A program made the translations under genes and the position numbers. The notes under the pieces were generated by a model. The model was not told where the DNA came from. It saw only the letters and a program-made list of their open reading frames with translations, and did no database searches. 29,023 bases of DNA from Rhodospirillales bacterium (GTDB taxonomy: Bacteria; Pseudomonadota; Alphaproteobacteria; Micavibrionales; Micavibrionaceae): contig JACKIT010000016.1 of the NCBI GenBank assembly GCA_020638335.1, forward strand, positions 1 to 29,023, written 5' to 3'. Below, piece by piece: positions 13,720 to 21,913 of this stretch; position 1 is the first letter of the stretch; every line of letters begins with the position of its first letter.

Positions 13720-15177
13720 TTAAGGCGCTAAATGTTTCTTTTGTTTGCGGCGTTGGACGGATGAGCCGATATTCATTGCCTCGCGGTATTTGGCCACAGT
13801 TCTTCGGGCCAAGTCTATGCCTTCATCTTTAAGGATTGCGACGATTTTATCGTCAGAAAGGATTTTCTTCGGGTCTTCTTCATCGGTGAGGGTTTTAATA
13901 CGGGCCTTGACAGCCTCTGCGCTGTGGGTCGCGCCGCTTTCAGAGACCAGGGCGGTGGAGAAGAAATATTTCAGCTCGAAAATGCCGCGCGGCGTACCGA
14001 TATATTTGTTGGTGGTGACGCGGCTCACCGTACTTTCGTGCATGTCGATTTCTTCGGCGATGTCAGAGAGTTTCAAGGGTTTGAGGAATTCGATGCCGTA
14101 GTTGAAAAAGGCGTCTTGTTGTTCGATGATTTCGGCGGCGACCTTGAGGATGGTTTGGGCGCGTTGATCCATTGCGCGGACCAGCCAGTTGGCGTTTTGC
14201 AACTGGGTGCTTAGGTATTCCTTGTCTTTCTTCTGGGTCGCAGATTTGGCGACTTCGGTGTAGTACTCATTATTGACCAGCACGCGGGGTAGGGTTTCTG
14301 TGTTGAGTTCGACGCGCCAGCCGCCGCCGAGGTTTTTGGGCAGGCGCTTCATGATTACGTCGGGAATGGCGGTCTGAACGACGAGGTGGTCGAATTCTGC
14401 GGCCGGTTTGGGGTTAAGGCTGCGGATTTCTTCAATCATGTCTTTGAGGTAGGTTTCGTTGACACCGCAAATTTCTGCCAGACCTTTAAAATCATGATTT
14501 GCGAGCATGTCGAGATGGTCAAGGAGCGTGGTCATTGGGCCATCAAGCTGGCTGCGTTCGGAAAGCTGAAGCGCCATGCAATCGGCGAGATCATGGGCGA
14601 AGATGCCGGTGGGGTCGAAACCTTTGAGTTCACGGATGAGGGTGTTTATACGTTCGATTGAGCAGCCGAGTTTTTCAGCGAGTTCTTCGGGGTCTTCGCG
14701 CAGGTAGCCGCTTTCGTCGAGATGGTCGATGAGGAGCGCGCCGATCATGTGGTCGCGGTTATCTTCAAAGGTCATGTGGAGCTGGTCGATTAAGTGTTGA
14801 CGTAGGGTTTTATCTTCGGACATACGGTTTTCGAAGCTGTTTTCGATGTCTTCGAATTTAGAATTACCGCCCATGCCGATGTCGGCCATGGATGAGCCGG
14901 GGTCGAAATCGTCGTTGGTGTTTGATTTTTCGAAAGCTTCATCGATTTCGTCTTTGCCGTTGTCACTTGTATTGTTTTCGGCAGCGTTGTTTTCATCACT
15001 ACTGCCTGGTTCGCGTTCGTCTTTTTCCAGCAGCGGGTTGGTCGCCAGTTCTTCCTCGACGACTTCGGCGAGTTCGACATTGCTGAGTTGCAGTAGCTTG
15101 ATGGCCTGCTGGAGTTGCGGGGTCATAACAAGCTGCTGGGACTGGCCGAGTTTGAGGCTTTGAGAAATGCTACTCAT
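13720..15177 (-). CDS. rpoN: RNA polymerase sigma-54 factor
   Basis: Directs RNA polymerase to -24/-12 promoters, opened by AAA+ activators. Of 485 residues, region I is the Gln/Leu-rich start (LKLGQSQQLVMTPQLQQAIKLLQLS). An acidic, Asn/Ser-rich region II follows (about 55-110), then the core-binding domain. The DNA-binding part has a helix-turn-helix near DIAEEIDMHESTVSRVTTNKY and the RpoN box ARRTVAKYRE at 457-466. Every expected part is present and the start is clear. It is separated by 43 bases from lptB upstream and is followed by hpf. Confidence 0.97.
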   Translation of the reverse strand: MSSISQSLKLGQSQQLVMTPQLQQAIKLLQLSNVELAEVVEEELATNPLLEKDEREPGSSDENNAAENNTSDNGKDEIDEAFEKSNTNDDFDPGSSMADIGMGGNSKFEDIENSFENRMSEDKTLRQHLIDQLHMTFEDNRDHMIGALLIDHLDESGYLREDPEELAEKLGCSIERINTLIRELKGFDPTGIFAHDLADCMALQLSERSQLDGPMTTLLDHLDMLANHDFKGLAEICGVNETYLKDMIEEIRSLNPKPAAEFDHLVVQTAIPDVIMKRLPKNLGGGWRVELNTETLPRVLVNNEYYTEVAKSATQKKDKEYLSTQLQNANWLVRAMDQRAQTILKVAAEIIEQQDAFFNYGIEFLKPLKLSDIAEEIDMHESTVSRVTTNKYIGTPRGIFELKYFFSTALVSESGATHSAEAVKARIKTLTDEEDPKKILSDDKIVAILKDEGIDLARRTVAKYREAMNIGSSVQRRKQKKHLAP

Positions 15178-15220
15178 GGCTTCATTCTAGCACGATCATG
15201 GTGAATGCGTAGTGGGAATT

Positions 15221-16000
15221 TTACAGCTTAAAGCCTTCACCGAGATAGACTTTGCGGACTTTTTTGTCGTTAATGATCTCATCGGCGCTGCCTTCCATCA
15301 GGACTTTCCCATCATGCAGGATATAGGCGCGGTCAACGATGCCTAGACAGTCGCGGACATTGTGATCGGTGATGAGCACGCCGATGTCGCGTTCCTTCAG
15401 ATGTGAGATGAGATTTCGGATTTCGCCCACAGCGATGGGGTCTATTCCGGCCAGTGGTTCATCGAGCAGGATGAAATCGGGACGGGCGGCCAGTGCGCGG
15501 GCAATCTCAACGCGGCGGCGTTCTCCGCCGGACAGAGCCGGGGAGGGCGTACGTCTTAAATGCTCGATGCCAAATTCGCTCAAGAGTTCTTCGAGTAACA
15601 AATCTTGATCTTCGGGTTTGAGATTTTGGGATTCTAAAACGGCGCGCAGATTGTCTTCAACATTGAGGCCGCGGAAGATTGAGGATTCCTGGGGTAGGTA
15701 ACCAATGCCAAGGCGCGCACGGCGGTACATCGGCAGGGCGGTGATGTCCTGGCCATCGAGCATGATATAACCGCCGTCCGGGGCTATCAGTCCAGTGGTG
15801 ATGTAGAAACAGGTGGTTTTACCAGCGCCGTTGGGTCCGAGCAGGGCAACGGCTTCGCCGCGTTTAAGGCAGAATGAAACGTCGCGCAGGACGGGGCGTT
15901 TTTTATAGGCTTTGGAGAGGTGCTGTACGCACAGACCTTCCTTGACCACTTTCAGGGGGGCTTTTTTGCGACGTGGCGGTTTTGAGGGCGTTGTGGTCAT
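15221..16000 (-). CDS. lptB: LPS export ABC transporter ATPase LptB
   Basis: Cytoplasmic ATPase of the LptB2FG complex, which extracts LPS from the inner membrane and drives it along the Lpt bridge. Walker A is GPNGAGKT (55-62), the Q-loop is PQESS (103-107), the signature is LSGGE (156-160), Walker B is FILLDE (176-181), and the switch His is in ITDHNVRDC. An N-terminal basic extension (TTTPSKPPRRKKAPL) makes it slightly longer than E. coli LptB (259 against about 241 residues). Its ATG overlaps the stop of the LysE-like gene by 4 bases (ATGA), so its translation is coupled to that gene rather than directly to lptA. Confidence 0.96.
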   Translation of the reverse strand: MTTTPSKPPRRKKAPLKVVKEGLCVQHLSKAYKKRPVLRDVSFCLKRGEAVALLGPNGAGKTTCFYITTGLIAPDGGYIMLDGQDITALPMYRRARLGIGYLPQESSIFRGLNVEDNLRAVLESQNLKPEDQDLLLEELLSEFGIEHLRRTPSPALSGGERRRVEIARALAARPDFILLDEPLAGIDPIAVGEIRNLISHLKERDIGVLITDHNVRDCLGIVDRAYILHDGKVLMEGSADEIINDKKVRKVYLGEGFKL

Positions 16001-16656
16001 GCGCTTTTAGCTTGGTCTTTAATGTATTTACTTAAGGCTAAACGTACACCAAGTGCTAAGAGAAGTCCACCGCAGATGCGCTCAATCCAATGCTGCAGGC
16101 GGCGAAATGTATGGCGTACAACCGGAACGGTCAAGATTATTGCCAGGCTGCTAAACCATAAAATTTCGATGGCTACGGATGTGAGGCCATATAAAACTAA
16201 CGTGCTTGAGCTCGAGTTCGGGGCAATGAATTGGGTGAAGATAGCTGTAAAGAATACGACCGCTTTTGGATTTAATACATTTGTCCAAAGTCCGATTTGG
16301 AAGGCCTTAAATGCTGATATGTTCTCGTAATTAGTCAATGCTTGCGCGTTTGGGATTTGCGTGGTGTCCGGTTTTGCCTTTAAGGCTTTTATACCGATAT
16401 AAATGAGGTAAGCGGCGCCAACATATTTGATCAGTGCGAATGCCGTAACAGATTTGGCCATGATTGCGGCCAGTCCACAGAGTACGAATGCGACATGTGC
16501 GCCCACTCCGGCACCCAGCCCTATGGCTGTGTATATGCCGCCGCGGCGTCCGTATTTTACGATATTGCGCATCTGCATGGCAAAGGCTGGTCCTGGTGAC
16601 ATTGTTGCTGCCAATTGAACAGATGCGAAAACAAGCCATGCGATGAAAAATTCCAT
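15997..16656 (-). CDS. LysE/RhtB-family amino-acid exporter
   Basis: Inner-membrane exporter of the LysE/RhtB superfamily, 219 residues, with about six hydrophobic helices. The N-terminal family signature is visible as ATMSPGPAFAMQMRNIVKYG followed by GRRGGIYTAIGLGAGVGAH. A mid-protein WTNVLNPKAVVFFTAIFTQF matches the second conserved block. Family members export amino acids such as homoserine, threonine or lysine; the substrate here is not predictable. It is unusual that this gene sits inside the lpt operon, 21 bases after lptA and overlapping lptB by 4 bases. Its composition appears more AT-rich than its neighbours, which would fit later insertion. Confidence 0.92.
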   Translation of the reverse strand: MEFFIAWLVFASVQLAATMSPGPAFAMQMRNIVKYGRRGGIYTAIGLGAGVGAHVAFVLCGLAAIMAKSVTAFALIKYVGAAYLIYIGIKALKAKPDTTQIPNAQALTNYENISAFKAFQIGLWTNVLNPKAVVFFTAIFTQFIAPNSSSSTLVLYGLTSVAIEILWFSSLAIILTVPVVRHTFRRLQHWIERICGGLLLALGVRLALSKYIKDQAKSA

Positions 16657-16677
16657 GGCGTTAAGGTAGCGTAGTTT

Positions 16678-17520
16678 TTACGGACTGTCAGCTTTATTCT
16701 CTGAGCCAGGGTAGAAGGTGGCGCGGACGCGGCCGGTGCCGGGGGCTGCGGTTTGGTCATCTCCGCCATGGATGGTGCTGATATTGGTGCTGAGATTGAC
16801 TACGGCGCGTTGGCCTTCGAGCGTATTGGGGCCGCGCAGGATTTTGACGCCGCCGGTAAGTTCGGCGATATTGGTATCGGCTTTATAGATGCCGTAAGCG
16901 CCGGTGACGGTTTCGGTTGGGGTTATGATGACGACATTGCCAATGGCTTCCAAGGAATGCAGGACTTGCTCGCCAGCTGCGTTTTTCTTAAGCACGGCGG
17001 AGATTTTGTTGGCGCGCAGGGTATCGGCGGCTCCGCCGATTTTGGGGCGCGTGACTTGTGCATTGCCGATGGCGTTCACGCGGCCATCTGTAACCCAATA
17101 TTCAAATTTATCCTGCGCGGTGACGGTTTGATCGGGCGAGACCATTTTGAGGTTATCTCCGGTCATGGTGGCGAGGCCCTGATCGAGGTCATAGACAGCG
17201 TTTTGGCCGTAAACGGCGGTATCACGGTTTTTCAAAATGACGTTTGTGTCGGCGGTGACTTTCCAGATTTGCATGCCATTGCTATTTTTGCCTTCGCGGT
17301 AATGCGCGCTGAGGCGCTGGCCTTCGACGGAAGCATCGCCTTGGCTGGCGCGGGCATTCTTTGTGGCGACAAACAGTTTTTCACCGCGCAGCCATTCGAG
17401 TGTTCCATCGGCGGTGATTTCGAGGGGCTCTTTTGAATTTGTGCTTAGGCCTTGCGCATGCGTGTTTGCTGTACTTAGCGTGAGTAAAAGGATTAAAATG
17501 AAAAACGGTTTGCATTTCAT
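16678..17520 (-). CDS. lptA: LPS transport periplasmic protein LptA
   Basis: Periplasmic bridge component carrying LPS from LptC to LptD. A signal peptide is clear (KPFFILILLLTLSTANTHA, cut near residue 22). The OstA-like beta-jellyroll domain follows: EITADGTLEWLRGEKLFVAT, later TAVYGQNAVYDLDQGLATMTG, and repeats of the same kind up to residue 250. At 280 residues it is longer than E. coli LptA (185), a common state in alphaproteobacteria, with a Pro/Gly-rich tail. It overlaps the lptC stop by 4 bases, indicating coupling. Confidence 0.92.
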   Translation of the reverse strand: MKCKPFFILILLLTLSTANTHAQGLSTNSKEPLEITADGTLEWLRGEKLFVATKNARASQGDASVEGQRLSAHYREGKNSNGMQIWKVTADTNVILKNRDTAVYGQNAVYDLDQGLATMTGDNLKMVSPDQTVTAQDKFEYWVTDGRVNAIGNAQVTRPKIGGAADTLRANKISAVLKKNAAGEQVLHSLEAIGNVVIITPTETVTGAYGIYKADTNIAELTGGVKILRGPNTLEGQRAVVNLSTNISTIHGGDDQTAAPGTGRVRATFYPGSENKADSP

Positions 17521-18230
17521 GGTTTGGGTACTTTCGCTGCAGCTGAGGTCTTAGTGTCATAAATGACAAGCTTTACCGGGCCTGTAAAGATTAACGTTTG
17601 TGCTTTGGAATCAGCATGCATGCCTTTGGCATTTAGTGTGCCCAGGGGGCCGTGCCCTGAAATGGATGTTTCAGTTTGAGCGGTGCCGACGTTCATGTCG
17701 ACGTCAAGTTCCTGAGTGGTGATTTTATAACCTGCATCATGAAAAAGCGTGACGTTGTCTTTGAGCAGGAGGCGCTGGGTTTCCTGGCGATAGGCGCCTT
17801 GACGCGCGGTGATTGCCAGCCAGTTGCCGTTATTGAGCGTTATGTCGGCCATGGGTTCGTCGAGCAGCATCAGCGCATCGTTCTGATCTTGCAGGGCACG
17901 CCTGGCGGTGATGTGAAAGGGCTGGTTTTTATTATCGACGCTGTCGAATTTGGGGTTAAGCAATTCGTTTTTGCCAATGGTTTTGGCGGTTTTAATATCG
18001 GGCACGGTGGTGATGTCGTTTGGTTTCAGGATGTCCCATGAAAAGACAATGGCTGTGATGGCGATGGCGATGAGGGGAAGTGCGATGCCCAGAGAGCGGA
18101 TAAAGGCAGAGTAGCGTTGCATTCCCTCGTGGTTGCGGGAGCTTTCGGCGCGGGTGAGCTGGCTGAACTTTACAGGCTGGTTCGCATTCGCCTCATGATC
18201 TTGATTATTATTTTGTGGGATGTTGTCCAT
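17517..18230 (-). CDS. lptC: LPS export membrane protein LptC
   Basis: Single-pass inner-membrane subunit that hands LPS from LptB2FG to LptA. The 237-residue protein has a polar N-terminal tail, a membrane helix (about 46-65, SLGIALPLIAIAITAIVFSW) and a periplasmic LptC domain. That domain contains ITARRALQDQNDALMLLDEP and a later LDVDMNVGTAQTE. I start it at the ATG at 18230, preceded by an AAAGG ribosome site; the frame continues upstream to 18293, which would overlap the end of kdsD. It overlaps lptA by ATGA. Confidence 0.9.
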   Translation of the reverse strand: MDNIPQNNNQDHEANANQPVKFSQLTRAESSRNHEGMQRYSAFIRSLGIALPLIAIAITAIVFSWDILKPNDITTVPDIKTAKTIGKNELLNPKFDSVDNKNQPFHITARRALQDQNDALMLLDEPMADITLNNGNWLAITARQGAYRQETQRLLLKDNVTLFHDAGYKITTQELDVDMNVGTAQTETSISGHGPLGTLNAKGMHADSKAQTLIFTGPVKLVIYDTKTSAAAKVPKP

Positions 18231-18268
18231 CCTGTTTGCCTTTAATCGCCCTATTGAATGGGGGTATA

Positions 18269-19276
18269 TTACAGAAGCCCGGCTTGAATACAATCCTGCA
18301 AGCGGATCATTCCGGCGAGTTTGCCATTGTCCATGACCAGCAGGCTGGAAATATAGTGTCCGGGATTTTCTGTCATAATATTGACGGCTTCGACGGCCAG
18401 TAAGGATTTTTCAATGGTTTTGGGGCTGGTGCTCATGATGGCGGTTACGGGTTTTTGCAGCAAATTCGCATCCATGTGTCGTTTAAGGTCACCGTCGGTG
18501 ATGATGCCTTGTACGGCGCCATCTTCATTTATTATAATTACCGATCCAAGGTTTTTCTCACTCAGCATTAAAATTGCCTTATCCATCTGCGCGGTTTTGT
18601 CAACCAGGGGCAGGCTGTCATAGGGGATCATCAGTTCGGTGACGGTCATGAGTTTTTGGCCCAATTTTCCGCCTGGGTGGAAGATTTTATATTGTTCGGG
18701 CGTCAGGCCCATGCGATGGAGCAGCGAAACGGCGAGTGCGTCGCCAAGCGCTATCATCATGGTGGTTGAGGTGGTTGGGGCCAGGCCGTTGGGGCAGGCT
18801 TCGGGGACTTTGGGCAGTTTTAAGCATATATCGGCGTGAGTGGCCAAGGTGCTTTGCGGGTTGGAGGTCATGGCGATCAACGGGATATTATAGCGCCGCG
18901 TGTAGTGAATGAGATCGGAAAGCTCGGTATTTTCGCCGGAATTGGAGAGCATGAGGACCACGTCATGCTCGGTTATCATGCCCATATCCCCGTGGCTGGC
19001 CTCGCCGGGATGAACGAAATAAGCAGGCGTACCGGTGGAGGCAAGGGTGGCGGCGATCTTGCGGCTTACATGGCCACTTTTGCCGATGCCTGCGACAATG
19101 AGGCGGCCATGATTGCCTGATTGTTTCATTGTATGGATGGTTTGAATAGCTTCGTCAAAGCCTTTGTCGAGAGAATTCCTGAGTGCGCTGAGGCCTTCTA
19201 TCTCTGTTTGCAGAACAGTGCGGGCGTGGTCTTGATCGCTTTGATTTTGCGTGGTTTTTGGGGCCGGTGTGTTCAT
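18269..19276 (-). CDS. kdsD: arabinose-5-phosphate isomerase (KpsF/GutQ family)
   Basis: Interconverts ribulose-5-phosphate and arabinose-5-phosphate, the first step toward Kdo in LPS. Of 335 residues, the SIS domain (about 40-185) has GIGKSGHVSRKIAATLASTG, the HPGEASHGD loop and LSNSGEN. Two CBS domains follow (about 205-335), with ITDGDLKRHM and a C-terminal ISSLLVMDNGKLAGMI. It lies just upstream of lptC and belongs to the same envelope block. Confidence 0.95.
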   Translation of the reverse strand: MNTPAPKTTQNQSDQDHARTVLQTEIEGLSALRNSLDKGFDEAIQTIHTMKQSGNHGRLIVAGIGKSGHVSRKIAATLASTGTPAYFVHPGEASHGDMGMITEHDVVLMLSNSGENTELSDLIHYTRRYNIPLIAMTSNPQSTLATHADICLKLPKVPEACPNGLAPTTSTTMMIALGDALAVSLLHRMGLTPEQYKIFHPGGKLGQKLMTVTELMIPYDSLPLVDKTAQMDKAILMLSEKNLGSVIIINEDGAVQGIITDGDLKRHMDANLLQKPVTAIMSTSPKTIEKSLLAVEAVNIMTENPGHYISSLLVMDNGKLAGMIRLQDCIQAGLL

Positions 19277-19327
19277 GGCTCATCTTTCAATATTCGCGCG
19301 CGTTATCTTGTTTGGGCGTGGCGGTTT

Positions 19328-19939
19328 TTAATGTTCGAAAATATCTTCATTACTCCATCCGGCCAAGTCTAGTGCGGCACGTGTGGGCAGGAAGTCAAAG
19401 CATTTTTGTGCAAGATCCATGCGATCTTCACGCTTTAGCATGATGTCGAGACATTCTTTAAGTTCGTGGAGGTGAAGAACGTCATTGGCTGCGTATTTGA
19501 GCTGTACGTCTTTGAGTTCTTTTGCTCCCCAATCTGAGGATTGTTGTTGTTTATTGAGTTCAATGCCCAGCAATTCACGGCAACATTCACGCAGGCCATG
19601 GCGGTCGGTATAGGTGCGCGCGAGCCGCGAAGCTGTACGTGTGCAATAAATCGGGGCGCAATCGACCTCAAGATATTTTTTAATTACGGCAATGTCGAAG
19701 CGTGCAAAATGAAAAATTTTCAGCGTTTTTTCGTCGGCTAACAGCGTTTTGAGGTTTGGGGCAGCATAAGTTTCACGGTTAAGCTGAACGATGTGAGCTT
19801 TGCCGTCACCGCTGGAGAGTTGTACAAGGCATAATGGGTCACGATTTGGGGTTAAACCCAGAGTTTCCGTGTCTATGGCCAGAGCGTTGCCAAAATCAAG
19901 ATCTGCCGGGATGTCGCCTTTATGGAGGGTAATACTCAT
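19328..19939 (-). CDS. rnd: RNase D-like 3'-5' exonuclease
   Basis: A DEDDy-type exonuclease domain with no HRDC domain: 203 residues against about 375 in E. coli RNase D. Catalytic residues visible: D23 and E25 in AIDTETLGL, D82 in FHFARFDIAV, and Y149 with D153 in KYAANDVLHL. Likely substrates are RNA 3' ends such as tRNA precursors, though short stand-alone versions are less well defined. It is the first gene of the run toward kdsD and the lpt genes, with 51 bases before kdsD. The short length is typical of alphaproteobacterial homologues at this locus, so I do not regard it as truncated. Confidence 0.88.
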   Translation of the reverse strand: MSITLHKGDIPADLDFGNALAIDTETLGLTPNRDPLCLVQLSSGDGKAHIVQLNRETYAAPNLKTLLADEKTLKIFHFARFDIAVIKKYLEVDCAPIYCTRTASRLARTYTDRHGLRECCRELLGIELNKQQQSSDWGAKELKDVQLKYAANDVLHLHELKECLDIMLKREDRMDLAQKCFDFLPTRAALDLAGWSNEDIFEH

Positions 19940-20040
19940 ATGCGCCTTCTATTGTTTGAAATTTCCGCTGCTGCTTATTTTTATAAGCTGCTTCAGCCTT
20001 CAATTTTCTTAATAATCGTCTTTTTATATAAGAAAATCAA

Positions 20041-20128
20041 TGGTGCCCAGGAAAGGACTTGAACCTTCACTCCCACAAGGGGAACTAGCACCTGAAGCTA
20101 GCGCGTCTACCAATTCCGCCACCTGGGC
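20041..20128 (-). tRNA. tRNA-Leu (anticodon CAG)
   Basis: On the minus strand the acceptor GCCCAGG pairs with CCTGGGC, followed by discriminator A and an encoded CCA (20041-20043). The D-arm has GGCGGAATTGGTAGACGC, typical of tRNA-Leu. The anticodon stem CTAGC/GCTAG encloses TTCAGGT, giving anticodon CAG. A long variable arm (class II) and the T-loop GTTCAAGTC are present; total 88 bases. Confidence 0.95.
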
Positions 20129-20284
20129 ACACTCATTCAAAGTGAGTGATTGTCTATCGTACTCAGACAAAGATGTCAAATACGAGATTTGAGAAAAGTT
20201 CTATAAATTAGGCCTTTGCATTTTATTAATTTTAAACGATCATAATTGGGAAGGATTTGTTCGATATAGGGGAAGAACAGCACT

Positions 20285-21115
20285 ATGAGAGTTTTAGTCG
20301 TTGATCAGGATGATATGTCCACGCAACTTATTCGTTCCAAGCTTGAGGCAATTGGGCATCAGGTTGTCGAGGAACCGGTCAAAAATAATGCGGTTGAAAG
20401 GCTTGCAGGAGATGATTTTGATGTGGTTTTGTTTGATCCCAGTCCCCTGACAAGCCCACGGCCTATGATTTTAAATGCGCGGCGCAGCGTAAAAAATTAT
20501 CCTTATATCGTTTTAATATCGCAGAGTATTTCTCAAGAAGAAGCACTTAAGAGCGGTTCGAATGATTTTCTTAAAAAACCGATTGATTCAACACTTCTTT
20601 TGCAAAAGGTGGATAATGCCAAGCGTTTGATTAAATTGGTCCGGCGTGTTGGTGATGAATCTGAAGATTTTCCCAGTGCCGGTGGTGTGATTGCGAAATC
20701 GGCCTTTAACCAGCTGTTTCTTTCAGCGATGGATCGTGCGGATCGTTATGGTGAACGGACGTTTATTTTACAGATTTCTTTAAATAATTATAAGGAGTTG
20801 CTTGAAGGGAGCGGTTCATATGCGGCTGAGTTTGCTGTGGCAAAGCTGTGTCAGTATTTGGTGCTTTTGCGCCGACAGAGTGACATTATCGGGCAAACGG
20901 CCAAGAATGAATATAGTTTATTGTTGCAGCGTCCGATTTATGAGACGGAGCCGATAGAGGCCGCCAATCGTTTTGCGCAGGAGCTTGCTGCGCTTAAAGA
21001 CATTGATTCGGGACGTGCTGAACCTGCTGAAATTTTGGTTTCCTTGATCGATGTTCCTACTGGTGCACAGCTTGTTGAGCATGTTTTTAAGCCTAATGAA
21101 ACCGTTGAAAGTTAA
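20285..21115 (+). CDS. response regulator with degenerate GGDEF-like output domain
   Basis: A 276-residue protein. The receiver (1-118) has the acidic pocket at D7-D10 (VVDQDD), phosphoacceptor D51 in LFDPSPL, S79 in LISQS and K98 in LKKPI, so it can probably be phosphorylated. The second half (about 133-260) resembles a GGDEF domain in layout: GGVIAKSAFNQLF, DRADRYGERTFILQISLNNYK and RRQSDIIGQTAKNEYSLLLQ. The signature GGDEF is AKNEY (206-210), so it should not make cyclic-di-GMP. It may act as a binding or scaffold module. A GGGGAAG ribosome site precedes the ATG. It converges on recR across a 28-bp palindrome. Confidence 0.8.
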   Translation: MRVLVVDQDDMSTQLIRSKLEAIGHQVVEEPVKNNAVERLAGDDFDVVLFDPSPLTSPRPMILNARRSVKNYPYIVLISQSISQEEALKSGSNDFLKKPIDSTLLLQKVDNAKRLIKLVRRVGDESEDFPSAGGVIAKSAFNQLFLSAMDRADRYGERTFILQISLNNYKELLEGSGSYAAEFAVAKLCQYLVLLRRQSDIIGQTAKNEYSLLLQRPIYETEPIEAANRFAQELAALKDIDSGRAEPAEILVSLIDVPTGAQLVEHVFKPNETVES

Positions 21116-21144
21116 GGCCCCCCTTAAAATTGCAGAATTAAACC

Positions 21145-21172
21145 AAAACATACCGACCGGTCGGTATGTTTT
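21145..21172. terminator. perfect 28-bp palindrome, probable bidirectional terminator (TetR-operator-like core)
   Basis: Perfect palindrome flanked by AAAA and TTTT, with the core ACCGACCGGTCGGT. It lies between the convergent response-regulator (stop at 21115) and recR (stop at 21189) genes, so termination is the simplest role. The same core is a familiar TetR-family operator sequence, but no promoter here needs an operator. Confidence 0.65.
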
Positions 21173-21188
21173 ATTATGACTGGTGTAA

Positions 21189-21785
21189 TCAGGTGCTTTT
21201 TTTACGTGAACGCAGGGCGGTGGTGATGGTGCCATCATCGAGATAATCAAGCTCACCGCCAACCGGTACGCCGTGGGCGAGATGGGTGACTTCCAACTGC
21301 GGGCGGTTGATGTGATCGGCGATGTAATGCGCTGTGCTTTGACCGTCCACGGTTGCGCTTAGGGCGAGAATGACTTCTGTAATGTCGGGATCGGCTGTGC
21401 GGGCGATCAGGCCGGTCAGGTTGAGCTGGTCGGGGCCGATGCCGTCAAGCGCCGAGAGTAGCCCGCCCAAAACGTGGTATTGTCCTTTATAGGCCGAAGT
21501 TCGCTCGATTGCCCAGAGGTCGCTGACTTGTGCAACCACGCAAATTTGTGTTTTAGAGCGCCGGGCGTCCTGGCAAATATTGCAAGGATCGGGCATATCG
21601 AGATTGCCGCAAATGCTGCAAGTGCGGATTTCTTCGGCCGTACGTTTCAGTAAATCGGCCAGAGGCAGCATGGTTTGGTTTTTATGGGCGAGCATATGCA
21701 GGGCAATGCGCCGGGCCGAGCGGTTGCCTAGTCCCGGCAGGCCGGAGAGTGTTTTGATAAGATGTTGTAGGGGGCCGTCCTGCAT
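21189..21785 (-). CDS. recR: recombination mediator protein RecR
   Basis: Acts with RecO (and RecF) to load RecA on SSB-coated single-stranded DNA. The 198-residue length is standard. The helix-hairpin-helix (LSGLPGLGNRSARRIA) is followed by a Cys4 zinc finger (C56, C59, C68, C71). The Toprim domain begins near QICVVAQVSDLWAIE and includes YHVLGGLLSALDGIGPDQL, and the C-terminal GVPVGGELDYLDDGTI is conserved. dnaX and ybaB, its usual upstream partners, are absent here; upstream are the palindromic element B and lolA. Confidence 0.96.
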   Translation of the reverse strand: MQDGPLQHLIKTLSGLPGLGNRSARRIALHMLAHKNQTMLPLADLLKRTAEEIRTCSICGNLDMPDPCNICQDARRSKTQICVVAQVSDLWAIERTSAYKGQYHVLGGLLSALDGIGPDQLNLTGLIARTADPDITEVILALSATVDGQSTAHYIADHINRPQLEVTHLAHGVPVGGELDYLDDGTITTALRSRKKST

Positions 21786-21792
21786 TTTTAAT

Positions 21793-21885
21793 CGCTTCCT
21801 TTTAATCTTAAGTGCGTCGCTGTGCGTTAAAGTACCGTGTGCGTACTTGTCACCGCTTGCTCCTGCTTAAGATTAAAATTAAGCG
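21793..21885. repeat. palindromic element B, just upstream of recR
   Basis: TTTTAATCTTAAG (21800-21812) and CTTAAGATTAAAA (21866-21878) are perfect 13-bp complements. They extend, after a 2-by-2 mismatch, with CGCTT (21793-21797) and AAGCG (21881-21885). The centre has AAGTAC (21830-21835) pairing with GTACTT (21843-21848). AAGTACC, GTAC and TTGTC in this centre also occur in element A (9510-9631). It starts 7 bases upstream of the recR start codon. Confidence 0.7.
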
Positions 21886-21913
21886 GCTAAAATTTTAAAT
21901 GCCAGAATTGTTT

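Noticed and set aside
16557..16769. Minus-strand 70-codon frame across the lptA-LysE junction
   Set aside because: It is out of frame with both clear genes and overlaps them throughout.
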